A stretch of 64,000 nucleotides of DNA from Cryptomeria japonica (taxonomy: Eukaryota; Streptophyta; Pinopsida; Cupressales; Cupressaceae). The notes beneath the pieces are model-generated. The model was given only the letters and a program-made list of their open reading frames with translations. It was not told the origin of the DNA and searched no databases. Below, piece after piece: positions 23,765-34,132 of the stretch. The stretch covers positions 476,690,573 through 476,754,572 of the forward strand of contig NC_081409.1 in NCBI RefSeq assembly GCF_030272615.1, written 5' to 3'. The stretch's first letter is position 1. Every line of letters begins with the position of its first letter. Made by a program: the position numbers and the translations under genes.

Positions 23765-25660
23765 GGATCTAAGTTGCGCTATCCCCAGAGGCGATAGGCC
23801 TCACTGACCCTCCTACTACTCCATTGGATGTCCCAATATCTAGATCTTGGCCTAAAGGATCCCTATGAGCTGGCCTTGTAACACTCATACTCGGTGCAAG
23901 ATCGACTTCGTCCAAATCTAGTACCAGAGACCTGTGTGTAGCTCGGAGCATGCTGATGAGCAGGTTCAGTAGCATAATATAAATTCGAGTAATACTCAAT
24001 CTCCTTGGCTAAGTAATAGAGCTCTCTAAGAGTGTCTGCAGTGATGGTCCCTCCAGTGGTTCTCTCTAATCTGTCAGCATGCACCTCCACACACACACAT
24101 CTCTCAATGGTTGCATCTCTCTCTGTTGTTAGAGAGGCAATCTGTCTTTGTGCCTGTGCTAACTACCCTAGTAATCCATGTACCATGCTCTGTAAAGTGG
24201 TTATTTGTGCTGGTTGTTGATGAGGTGGCACTACCATTTGAACCACCTGCCCCTGTGATGGTTGTGGATCCTATGAACCTTGTGTTGGGGCATCCTATAA
24301 TGGAGATGACACTGGAGGTCTATCTGATCATCTCCTAAGAATTAAAGGTTGCTCCTCCTCCTCTTCCTTGGTCTCATCATCATCATTTCCCCCACCTCAC
24401 ACCCTCCCAGCATATCCTCTCTTGGCCTCTCCTCTAGCCCTCCCAATCTCACCTCCACCTCTCCCTCGGCCCCGACCACCTACCTCTCCTTCTCTCTGCC
24501 TCTGCCCCTACCATTGAGGTCAGACTCCATCATCATCCACTACCTCTAATGGAGGAACCAACTCTCCAGGACCTATCAACCTCGAGAAAGGATACTCTAC
24601 CATGTACTGTAAAAATTTTGGTGTCATGCCTCCATATGTGGCATCCAATGTCATATCCCACACTGAATATGGAAGAGCATAGAACTATTCTCTTGCTATA
24701 TCAAAATCAAATGAAGGACTCCAATCTACCCTCTCCTTCTACATTTGGGCATATAAGGCAGAACCTTGAGGCATACCCTGGGTCTGACCAAATTGCCTCC
24801 ACACACAAGTTAGGATGAATCTCTTAATGATATATGGAGTCCAGCCAATCAAATACTCTATAGCAAAAAAGGTACCTCTATTGCATCCTCCTGCCAAGCC
24901 TTGCAATCAACGTAAGGCCACTATGTAACCCAATCTAGATCATCTAGAGCTCATCTCCAATACTCAAGTTTCCCTAGCATTGACTGGGAAACTACATGAT
25001 TGTATGCATAGAGATAAGGTTGACCAAGTTCTCGTACTCAATCTGCAATTGGCTGAGTCACAACTATGTGCTCCTAGGCCCATATCTATATTAAAGTCGC
25101 CCCAATGGATAAACTAGAAGATCTGTCATAGACAACCTAGTGCAAATCATGATACAAATGGGCTCATAAAAATATCCCATGCATATCGGGTGCCCCGTGT
25201 CACCATCCGCTCTAGAATTCGGCCCCATCCCACTGCAAATCCATGTGATCTCTTGTCAGGACATAAGAAACCTCCCCCCAAACCTGCTAGTACAGAAGGA
25301 AATGATGGATGGAACTCAACCATATACTCCCACGGGATATCAGGTCCCTCAATCTCCTCATCTCCAAAGACACTCCACGGAGCATTTGTACCTCCTGCTT
25401 CATGGTGATCATACTACAAAAACTCTTCAATGATCAAGATACGAAGAACCCTATACACGTCCTCGGGTGTCAATGTCATCTCTCTAGTGGGCAAATGTAA
25501 TGTGTTGTGGTAACTATGCCACTTCTCAACCAATGTGGTCAGTAAACCCTTGTTCATCCTATACTCAAGCATGAATAGAATGTGAGATAAACCACAAGAA
25601 TCAATAATGGCCTTATCAGCATTTGTGAGGTCTCCTCTCCTAGCAAAATTCCTCGGATAT
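23765..25660 (-). pseudogene. Antisense plant mobile domain (PMD) reading frame in the Tat 3' region
   Basis: Reading the minus strand from about 25620 gives KAIIDSCGLSHILFMLEYRM, then LPTREMTLTPEDVYRVLRI near 25440-25500, the hallmark N-terminal part of the plant mobile domain. Next come GRILERMVTRGTRYAWDIFM (about 25165-25225), HIVVTQPIAD, LYAYNHVVSQSMLGKLEYWR (about 24955-25015), DDLDWVT and YVDCKAWQEDAIEVPF (about 24875-24925), then MPQGSALYAQM. The C-terminus is Arg/Gly-rich (24400-24480) followed by a Ser/Tyr-rich tail to about 23765. Stops and shifts interrupt it. PMD proteins occur both as host silencing factors and as transposon-borne genes; the position antisense between pol and 3' LTR favours an element-borne frame. 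Its role here is unknown. Confidence 0.75.
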
Positions 25661-25812
25661 CACTCCCAAGACATCAATACCCTGAGATCCTTCTACAACA
25701 TCATATCAACAAAATGTGGAGTTCTTTATCCAATCAATCACATTTATCAGTCAATCAGTTATCCTATCCGCTCATTTGATATTTTGATCAATCTCTTCGA
25801 ACACCTTGTTAG

Positions 25813-26043
25813 TGATGCTCATTCATCATAAGATCACACAATCATCAATTTTTGAGTTTACATTATTGACACCCATCAATCATGAGGTCAATCAAACTCA
25901 CTATAATAGTGACGCTCATCAATCATGAGGTCAATCAACTTTCTCTACCGATGACGCTCATTAATCATGAGGTCACGCATCTAATCTATCAAATCATCAA
26001 AGCTTTGATTTTATATTGTTGACGTTCATCGATCATGAGGTTA
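25813..26043. repeat. Five near-palindromic 24-bp units upstream of the PMD frame
   Basis: Units start at 25813, 25867, 25910, 25952 and 26020. Each is a 24-mer whose left arm is TGACGCTCAT and right arm ATGAGGTCA around a short CAATC-like centre, so the arms pair as an imperfect inverted repeat. Units 3 and 4 are nearly identical; unit 1 is most diverged. Spacings are 54, 43, 42 and 68 bases. Since the PMD frame is on the minus strand, this array occupies its promoter side. A transcription-factor or structural role is inference. Confidence 0.75.
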
Positions 26044-26149
26044 ATCAAACTCCATCAATCATCCAATCAAGCAAAAACATCAAAGTACTCGAGAAACTGA
26101 CATTTTAATCAACCAAAGTTGCAAAAATAAAAATATTCACATCCTGTCT

Positions 26150-26412
26150 TAAATGCGCTAGAATAGACTTTATATGTGCTACAATATAAATCAAATGCAC
26201 TACACAATTTATCATATGTGCAATAAAAATCACTAAATGTTCTATTATCCATCAAATACGCTATAACATGCCTGACCTAAAAACAACAACCCTAAGTTGA
26301 ATGTGCTAAATCAACAATCAAAAGCGCTAAAATGCACATTGAATGCACCACAAAAAAAATTTAAATGCGTAACTTAAAAAATAAAATGCGCTACACAAAT
26401 TAAAAATCACTA
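26150..26412 (+). repeat. 21-bp tandem array with ATGCGCTA-like core (array 3)
   Basis: Core starts fall at 26153, 26174, 26195, 26216 and 26237 (21 apart). After a disturbed stretch they resume at 26301, 26322, 26343, 26365, 26386 and 26406. The first unit and the unit at 5356 in array 1 share TGCTAGAATAG-like sequence after the core, so the arrays are related beyond the core. It lies in the Tat 3' region between the palindromic array and the polypurine tract. Confidence 0.85.
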
Positions 26413-27017
26413 GAAGAAATAAAAAGGCAAAAAACCCACAAGAAAAAATTAAAAAACTCAAAAAACCACTCAAAAATCAAAATTTTAAAAAAACACGCGG
26501 TTGGAAATTCACTTATCGGAGGTCTATACTCCGCTGGCTAGTTGAATCGATGAACATTTTCAAATTTGTGAGTGGGGTAGGGTGTTACCATTTTCTCCAA
26601 GCTCTCCTTTTCTCTCAAATGCTCTATTCACCAAATGACAAATGTTCAAATGAGTTGGAAAGCGAGCCCAAGGGCCTATATACCTAGTGGTGATGTAAGC
26701 ATGGTATGCCACATGGGTGGATGTGTGAGGCATGTATGTGTGTTGTGCTCACATCAAATTTTCAAAAAGAAAATAATTTATATCGGGAGAACAATTTCAT
26801 AAAAAATCCTACAAATTGAAAAAATTTCAAAAAATCCTAAAATAATAAAAAAAACTTAAAAATCATAAAAATTGAAATTTTTCCCAAAAATCCTATAAAA
26901 AAAATAAATCTCAGTTGATCTCTCGAGAGGGCATCCATCTATAATTAGAAATCAGAATCTTCATCTGGGGCAACAAATCCAATTTCTTCTTTGAAACAAC
27001 GTTGTTCCAACATCATC
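26413..27017. other. Tat 3' non-coding region, A-rich
   Basis: The sequence is A-rich with repeated aaaaatcctaaaa-type words (26760-26920). A less AT-rich patch at 26500-26750 shows no frame with a recognisable domain. It ends at the polypurine tract. Confidence 0.5.
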
Positions 27018-27033
27018 TCAAAGAGGGGCAAAA
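27018..27033 (+). promoter_or_regulatory. Polypurine tract of the Tat element
   Basis: CAAAGAGGGGCAAAA immediately precedes the LTR start TGTATACACTC. This is the plus-strand primer site used in reverse transcription, and it fixes the orientation as plus. Confidence 0.75.
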
Positions 27034-28142
27034 TGTATACACTCAAATTTGGTCTGGAGAATTAATTAAATATGAATTATTTAATTAATAATCTTTAATT
27101 ATTCTACTTATAAATAAATTGAATAATTTATTTATATAGTTCACTTTTCCTTAATTCTTCCTATCTTAAATCATTTTCTTCATTTCTTAATTAAATAAAC
27201 AAGTTTAATTATTTTATTTTATTTAATTATCCACCTCCCACTAAATTTGAATTTTTAATTCAAATTAAGTCACATGACTCCCAACTTCTAACCACCCTCC
27301 ACCTCATCAATCAATCCATTTGTTCTAAGATGCCACATCAAATGGCCGCATCATCATATGTTTCATGAATTAAATATTTAATTAACCAATTATATTCAAC
27401 AACCAAAGAGACACATGGCCATTTCAACAAACTAAGGATTGGCCTCCTCTCCATTTTTCCTCCATCTTCCACTTGGCAATTTGTTCTCATGGAGGGAGAA
27501 AGATCCCCTTTTCTCTCTAACCTCCTCATCTCCAACCATTCATCTCTCCAAATAGAAGCCAAATCGTTGATTCCTGCCACCTAGGCTCATGCCTTGTAAA
27601 ATCTATAAATACCCCCCTCTTTCATTCATGAGAGCATCCTTCATTTTTGCACACTTATGCTATCATTTTGAGTTCTTTCATTCAAGCATTCTAGATAATC
27701 TCAAGTATTTTAAACAACCATCTTAGAAGAATTTTCGAGTAATTCATTTTAAAAGCATTGTCATATTCATCTCAAGCATTTGAGAAAGCATTTTAGAATC
27801 ACATTAGCATTTTCAATTCCTAGCATAGCATCATAATTAGCATAGTTCATCATAGAATTATTTACTATCATCTATATCTTAATTGCATATCATAGCTAAT
27901 TATCATGTAGTATAGTAATAAATTTCTTGCATTATAATACATCACTCATTCTCTAGGTCGTCACTCTGAAATCCAAGTAAATCATAATCTGAGAGAAAGC
28001 ATGACTTAAGGGAATGCTTGGAGATAGAGAACAATGGGATGCTACTAAGAAGGTTGAATTTGTATTTCATGTTCTTAATTTGCTTTTCATAATTTGTCTC
28101 ATTGATGTGTTAAGGATTTTAAATGGATTGACATATATTTTC
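27034..28142 (+). repeat. 3' LTR of the Tat element, interrupted by element C
   Basis: It starts TGTATACACTCAAATTTGG after the polypurine tract. The first ~250 bases are very AT-rich (TTAATTAA words). A TATA box with CCCCCC downstream (CTATAAATACCCCCC, 27603-27617) marks a likely LTR promoter. At 28143 element C begins, with its target duplication TTTTC at 28138-28142. The LTR should resume at 50571, but its true end was not recognised. Confidence 0.75.
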
Positions 28143-29041
28143 TGTTGGAATCACGGATCACTGAGAGGGGGGGAGGGGGGGGGCGGTGAATCAGGGATCT
28201 ACCAGTTAATAATTTTTTTTACTCTGCTTTAAACTACCGGAAGCATACAAATGAAACTAAAATGCAGAAACACAAAATAACCAACCACAAAATCATAACA
28301 CCAAGATTTTTAAGTGGAAACCCAAATGGGAAAAATCACGGTGGGATTTGAACCCACAATATTATTCCACTATGGCCAGTAGCAAAACAATATTACAATA
28401 TGGGGATTTCACTTGCATTCATGCACATTTCCTAGAGCTCCCCGCTCAATTACAATAAGAGCTACAACCCTAGAAGGCTCACTGCCTTACAAATCATATA
28501 CAAAGATGTATTACAATGAATGAACTCCAAAATAGCATCTACAATGCCTGGATGAGTTTTGGTTAAGTGCCAAATATTCTGACTGTATCACCTCTGTTGT
28601 TCTGCTCTGTTTTATGTCTTAGTCAGCTACCAGATCAAGAATGTGCACATGAAACTGCATCAAAATGAATTCTCGATCACCACTCGCTCACATACAATCA
28701 TATCACATACCAGAAACATCTTCCACACCGATCTTATATATCCGCAATCATAAAATAGATCATTCACCAAGTAAGCCTGCAAATGTAATGTGTAGTCATA
28801 TGTCGGCTTGACCGGATCACCAAAAAAATATAAAATGATGTTTCTATGTCGACCCAATCATCCCATACACAATTCATAACACCGCAATCACTGGAAAGCT
28901 TCCGAACCAAAACTGCTTTGCTCAACCTGAAATACCAATTAATTGGCTACTGGTTGACATCCTCTTCCGAAAATCAAGATCTGTGATTGCCGGATAGGAA
29001 TCTCAAGAAGAGTTGTCATCAATAACAACCCTAAACAAACA
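28143..29041 (-). repeat. 3' LTR of element C
   Basis: Left edge TGTTGGAATCACGG, right edge CTAAACAAACA against the purine tract. It parallels the 5' LTR except for about 45 bases missing next to the right edge. The G-rich run at 28165-28182 is the complement of the C-rich LTR end shared with A, B and the Sirevirus. Confidence 0.85.
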
Positions 29042-29206
29042 ATCTCCCCCTTTGGCATTGATAGCAACACTCATGTAAAATGGCTAAGTGTTGAAACCTA
29101 TACACCGGGTCAACATTGTTAAGTCTCCCCCTTAGACAAAGAATTCTGAAACTTGTAATTACACTCTTCTACTGTACATTTTTCATCCTTACTCTCCCCA
29201 TTTGAC
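29042..29206 (-). promoter_or_regulatory. Repeated polypurine tracts of element C
   Basis: On the minus strand CCAAAGGGGGAGAT (29042-29055) directly precedes the 3' LTR. CTAAGGGGGAG (29124-29135) and GTCAAATGGGGAG (29193-29206) lie upstream of it. Several purine tracts in a row are a known Sirevirus signature, and the three positions parallel those of elements A and B. Confidence 0.75.
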
Positions 29207-29258
29207 AGCAATTCCAAAGATGGGGTGTTGTCCAAAACTTATATACAAAGACACCAAC

Positions 29259-29581
29259 TTATGCATACTTGAAGATATCAGCAAAAATAGTCTTATAAAA
29301 TCCTAGGTGAGTGTTGCACCCACTCTTCAAGTTATCCAAAATTGTAATGAATGCATTGAAAACATATACATGAATCTCTACATCTTTCAACTCAAATAGA
29401 ACAGATCAGGTCATTGCCTTTATACAATCTACCTTATTGCTTAACATGGTGTCCAACCAAGGGAGCAATCAAGTTCCAAAGTTCACCAACTCTCCTCAAA
29501 ATTTTGTCCTTATCCACATTAAGGATTGAGATTTGATCATTAAGAGTCATTATTTGCCCTTCTACAATACTAGTCAGAGCT
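29259..29581 (-). pseudogene. Element C ORF2, C-terminal end
   Basis: This is the part of ORF2 lying beyond the chromovirus insertion. It reads ALTSIVEGQIMTLNDQISIL, VGELWNLIAPLVGHHVKQ, one stop, then YKTIFADIFKYA before a TAA at about 29259. The end aligns with LKSNFSDIFLRIA at the end of ORF2 in A and B. Function unknown. Confidence 0.65.
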
Positions 29582-29586
29582 ACATT

Positions 29587-30388
29587 TGATGTAACAGAGG
29601 GTGGAATTAATCTTCACTCACCATTTCCCTATCCTTCTCATAGGGTCTGCAGACTTAATAGTCAGCAGTAAACTTCCCGACCTAGCACATTAAGATGTTA
29701 GGTTCAATTTTGAAGAGAGTCAATCCTCTCTCCACCCTCTGTTGCAGTGCCTAATTCTACCATTAAACTAACCCTAACACAATCCATTCCACCTAAAAAT
29801 ATCTATAGTATAATGGAATGGTGGTCGTTCATGTTATGGTCTTTCAAACCACTTAAGTTCTTGGCCACGAACTCTTCTTGTCACAAAAATGATAGTAATT
29901 ACTAACTTTCTTGCTCCCGAAACTCCTGCAGATTATATTGAACAGTAGTCCATCTTACGATTAACAAATTGCAATATAATACTGTAACAAACTGTACATG
30001 TCATGCAAGCCAAAAGAAAGAATACAGAAGAAAAAAATAGTTTCAGCAGCAGAAAATGAACAGTTTCTATTCATTCCCCCTTCCAATCTTTCAACAACCA
30101 AAAAGTAACAAAAACTAACTCATGCCTCAAAGCTTTTGAGGCATATAAAACAATAGAATTCTAGACACCAACAGTTATACCATGATTGTTGGTGTTCCAG
30201 TTACAATCAATTGAGCATCATTTTATTTCATTTTATTAACATTAACACAAGATCGGCCCTACAAGAAACTTACTAAAAATAAAACGATCACTATGAACCT
30301 TTATTCAAACCAACAAATAAATCAAAATCCTCTAAACTCCTAGGTCACGCTTAGACCAAAATAAAGTAAAGTCGGTGCTCTTGCACCA
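29587..30388 (-). repeat. 3' LTR of the chromovirus
   Basis: Left edge TGATGTAACAGAGGG, right edge TCTTGCACCA. It parallels 44326-45100 along its whole length with point differences and small indels. No convincing purine tract was seen next to its right edge. Confidence 0.85.
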
Positions 30389-30419
30389 TACACCCAAAAA
30401 GGAAAAGATATCCTCCTGA

Positions 30420-31745
30420 TGAAATGAGGTCTTCAACTTTGACTCCATGTTGATTAATGTCTACTTCAGACATCTAGGTTGCATCCTCATTTGGTAAACC
30501 AAGTCATTTGACCAAGTACTCTTTATACTCCTTCCTTCTTTTTGCTTCACAACTTTGGAATCTAAGATAGCTTCAAGTTGCATAGGTTGATTAGGTGGAA
30601 GATCTTTAATCCAATCCATTCAGCATCCTCAAGTTCACCAGTTTCCTAACCTACAACAACAAATCCCCTAAAAGGGTATAATTCAGCCACATTAAAGATT
30701 GGTGAGATGTCAACTCCTTGTGGGAGTTCAATCTCATATGCATTGTGACCAAACTTGTGTACAATCCTGCAAGGACCAATCTTTTTCATCATCAACTTGT
30801 TGTGTTTTCCTTTCGGAAGCCTCTCCTTTCTGAGATAAGAAAACACCATATTCTCAACCTTAAACTGGACATCTTTCTTTCTTGAATCTGCACTCTCTTT
30901 ATACTTTCCCACACTCTTCTTTAAAGTCTCTCTGACCTGCTCATGGATATCTTTCGTGGTTATAGTAAAATCTTCAGCTTGTGCACTTCTTCTGTTCAAT
31001 CCACTTATGTCTCCTAGCTCATAGACTCCCCTTGGATGCATTCCATAAACAACCTCAAATGGACTTTTACCAATACTATGGTTGACTGAGTCATTGTAGG
31101 CATATTCAACCTATGACAACATCAAATCCCAAGCCTCCTTATGGTCCTTTGTCAAACATCTCAATAAATTGCCCAAAGATCTGTTCACAACCTCAAGTTT
31201 CCCATTTGTTTGAGGATGGTAGGAAGAAATGAAAGGTAAATTAGTCCCTAGCTTCCTCCACAAGGTTCTCCAAAAATGGCCAATGAATTTGGGACCTCTG
31301 TCTGATACTATAGACAATGGTAAACCATGAATTCTGACAAACTCTCTAAAGAACAAATGTGCAATATGAGAAGCATCATTAGTTGTCTTACATGCAATGA
31401 AATGTGTCATCTTACTAAATCTATCCACTACTACATAAACACCATCAAACCCCCTTGAAGTCCTTGGTAGTCCTAACACAAAATTCATACTTATTGATTG
31501 CCATGGTCTTCTTGGTATGGGTAAAGGTTGATACAAGCTGGCATTGGAACTTGAACCCTTAGCACTGTGACATATCATACAGCTATCAAAAAACTTTTTC
31601 ACATCCAAGTGCATCTTTGGCCAATGGTAAAACCTCTTAACATGTTCCAAAGTTTTATCACAACCAAAATGTCCCCCTAAAGTACCACAGTGCTTTTCCT
31701 TCACCAAATTCTCCCTCATTGAGCATTTAGGCACACACAAATGGG
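30420..31745 (-). pseudogene. int: Chromovirus integrase with GPY/F module and chromodomain
   Basis: The frame from 31740 carries HHCC zinc-binding residues (GGHFGCDKTLEHVKRFYHWP, then DSCMICHSAKG). The catalytic core has SISMNFVLGLP, where the first Asp is Asn, SDRGPKFIGHFW with Asp, and TNGKLEVVNRSLGNLLR with Glu. After one stop, 31041-30646 holds the GPY/F module (IGPCRIVHKFGHNAYEIELP). Past another stop, about 30640-30420, a decayed chromodomain is readable (YKEYLVK, LGLPNEDAT, MSEVDI). The chromodomain would tether integration to marked chromatin and defines the chromovirus clade. Confidence 0.9.
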
Positions 31746-31849
31746 CCCCTTGAAGAGTAACCCATCTTGTACCACAAAATCCTCATAGTCTTTATGAAAT
31801 GAACCTTGAAATTGTTGGCATACATTAAAAGCATCACTGCATCAGTAGC

Positions 31850-32320
31850 ATACATACCTCTAAAACTATCTATTCAAACACTTTGGAGCTCCACTTCTTG
31901 TACTAGTCCTGCTCTCCTACTCAATGCATCAACTACTTTGTTGGCTTGTCCTTTTTTATGTTTGATGGTGAATGTATAAGACTGAAGGTATTCTACCCAT
32001 TTCATGTGTCGATGACTTAATTTCTCTTGACTATTAAGAAAACTCAAAGCCTGATCATCAGTGAATACTACAAACTCCTTAGGTAGAAGGTAATGTCTCC
32101 ATTTTTTAAGTGCTTGGACCATGGCATAAAGCTCCAAATCATATGATGAATATCTCTTTTTAGCTTCATTTAGTTTTTCACTAAAGAATGCAATTGGTTT
32201 TCCTTCCTGACTTAATACTACCCCTATTGCAAACCCACTAGCATCACACTCAATAGTAAATGATTTACCAAAATTGGGAAGAGTAAGGATTGGTTGTTGT
32301 GATACCTTTTTCTTCAAGAA
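31850..32320 (-). pseudogene. rnh: Chromovirus RNase H
   Basis: A 147-codon open stretch reads FTIECDASGFAIGVVLSQEG, FFSEKLNEAKKRYSSYDLEL and VFTDDQALSFLNSQEKLSHR, then the end signature HKKGQANKVVDALSRRAG. The D-E-D positions (ECDAS, DLEL, TDDQ) are present. It is separated from RT by one stop codon and runs toward the integrase through about 130 decayed bases. Confidence 0.9.
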
Positions 32321-33235
32321 TTAGAAACTTTGATATGCTTCCTTTGTCCATTGAAACCTGATCTTTTTCTCCCCCTTAATGGTGTCCATCATTGGTGCAA
32401 CAATATGACTGAATTTTTTGATAAATTTGCAGTAAAAACTTGTCAAACCATGGAAACCCCTAACTTCTCCAACTGTCTTAGGTGTAGGCCAATTGATTAT
32501 TCCTTCCACTTTGGTGGGATCCATTTTCTAAGTTCCTTGGGAGATCACAAATCCTAAATAGACAAGTTCCTCCTTCATCCACATACACTTCTTGAGGTCG
32601 ATCATTAGTCTTTACTCATTCAATCTCTTCAACACCCTGTCCAAGTGTTCCAAGTGTTATTCTTTTGTCTTGATGTAGACTAAGATGTCATCTAGGTATA
32701 CTACTACAAAATTATTGATAAAATCCCTTAAGATCTCATTCATGAGTCTCATGAATGTACTAGGGGCATTAGATAACCCAAAGGGCATCACTAACCATTC
32801 ATAGAGGCCTTCATTGGTTTTTAATGTTGTTTTCCACTCATCACCTTCTCTTACCCTTATCTAATGATCACCACTACTTAAATCTATCTTTGAAAACTAC
32901 CTTGCACCTTCTAGGTTGTCCATGATGTCTTCTATCTGAGGTATAGGAAATTTGTACCCAGTTGTGATTTTGTTTATAGCCCTAGAGTCTGTGCAAAGTC
33001 TCCACTTACCATCCTTTCTAGGTGCCAAAACAGTTGGCACAACACATGGACTTGGGCTCTTTCTTACTAAACCTTTATCCAGCGATTCCTGCACCTGATT
33101 TTTGATCTCCTCATTTTGTTGAGGTGTCATCTTATATGTTGCCTTATTGGGTAGACTTGCACCAAGTATTAAGTCTATGTGATGACTTACATCCTGGACT
33201 GGAGGCAAAGCATTTGGCAACTCCTCCACTACTAT
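32321..33235 (-). pseudogene. rt: Chromovirus reverse transcriptase
   Basis: From 33229 the frame reads DVSHHIDLILGASLPNKATY, GLVRKSPSPCVVPTVLAPRK, DGKWRLCTDSRAINKITTGY and FPIPQIEDIMDNLEGA. After a stop come FSKIDLSSGDH with the first Asp, [20 protein letters not shown] and [16 protein letters not shown] with both catalytic aspartates (about 32690-32730). The thumb region VEGIINWPTPKTVGEVRGFH follows at 32510-32451. Only a few stops break it. Confidence 0.9.
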
Positions 33236-33920
33236 ATTCTCATACTTGTCAAGTAGACCCTACACTTCATTTGGGACTTCTTCCTTGTCACTAGTTGCAC
33301 TATTGCAGATTGGCTTAGCTGCAATGGCATATCCACATCCTTCCTCCTCAAATTCCTTCAAAAACTCCTTCCCCTTCATTACCATGGCACTAGGTCCCTC
33401 ATGAGTTGCACCCATATCTTCTTGCAATGGTTCAAGGGTATAAGACACTCCATACTTCTCGATAACATAAGTGTTTTTATGCCCATCATGTTGGGCTCTC
33501 TTATCAAATTGCCAAGGCCTTCCAAGAAGAAGGTGGCATACATCCATTGGAACAATATCACATAGAACTTTATCCTTGTAAGGACCCATATTAAAATTTA
33601 CCCATGCCTATTCATTCACAAGTACCTATTGTCCCTTATTAAGCCATGATATCTTATAAGGATTTTGATGAGGGATTCTCTTCACCTTAAATTTTTCTAC
33701 CATTTCTAAAGACACTATATTATCTATTGACTCTGAATCAATTATAACTTTCGATACCTTGTCTAGAGATTTGCAGGCTGTTCGGAACAAATCTTTCCTT
33801 TGAGGAGGCTCCTTGATGGTTGATACTTTTATTAGACTCCTTTTAATCATCAGAGATTCTTCTATCTCCAGAGTGACATGAACAAAAGGAGAGTTCACAC
33901 TCCCTTCATCCTCCTCCCGT
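33236..33920 (-). pseudogene. pro: Chromovirus aspartic protease region
   Basis: 33898-33626 reads KVIIDSESIDNIVSLEMVEK, the protease active-site block with the Asp kept but the following D-S-G changed to D-S-E, then RIPHQNPYKISWLNKGQ. After a stop, 33589-33260 reads DKVLCDIVPMDVCHLLLGRP and WQFDKRAQHDGHKNTY, the conserved second half. An acidic linker leads to RT. Confidence 0.85.
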
Positions 33921-34132
33921 ACTAATTGATTCCTCTTTTCTCCATTATAAGAACTTGCACCAACTTTATCAGGGCACTTCCATGCTGGATGTCCAATTTG
34001 GTTGCAGTTATAACACTTTCCTCAGAAAGTATTTGTACCCCTTCCTGGTCCATTGAATCTTCCTCTACCTCTCGGTCTCCTACCTCTAAAACTCCCTCTT
34101 GAATCACCATTAGACTCTTGGTTTGTATTTTG
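33921..34132 (-). pseudogene. gag: Chromovirus gag tail with zinc knuckle (left of Sirevirus insert)
   Basis: The minus strand gives an Arg/Gly-rich segment (SRGSFRGRRPRGRGRFNGPG) followed by the CCHC knuckle CYNCNQIGHPAWKCPDK at about 34021-33971. It continues the gag frame interrupted on the right side of the Sirevirus insertion at 43378. Confidence 0.8.

Larger units (their letters stand above)
15106..28142 (+). mobile_element. Tat-lineage Ty3/gypsy element, 5' LTR missing
   Basis: The order is gag, protease, RT, RNase H, second RNase H, integrase (15106-21910), then a ~5 kb 3' region with an antisense PMD reading frame. A polypurine tract (27018-27033) and a 3' LTR starting TGTATACACTC (27034) follow. 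The second, archaeal-type RNase H and a long 3' region with an antisense frame are characteristic of the Tat lineage. The 3' LTR is interrupted at 28143 by element C. A second purine tract, ACTGGGGGCAAAAT at 22266, lies between pol and the antisense frame. Numerous stops and frameshifts show the copy is old. Confidence 0.8.

Noticed and set aside
24349-24549. Pro/Ser/Leu-rich plus-strand frame
   Set aside because: It is the complement of the Arg/Gly-rich C-terminal part of the antisense PMD frame.
5352-26412. 21-bp arrays considered as CRISPR arrays
   Set aside because: The units are contiguous, degenerate and only 21 bp, with no longer unique spacers and no cas genes; the context is plant retrotransposon DNA.
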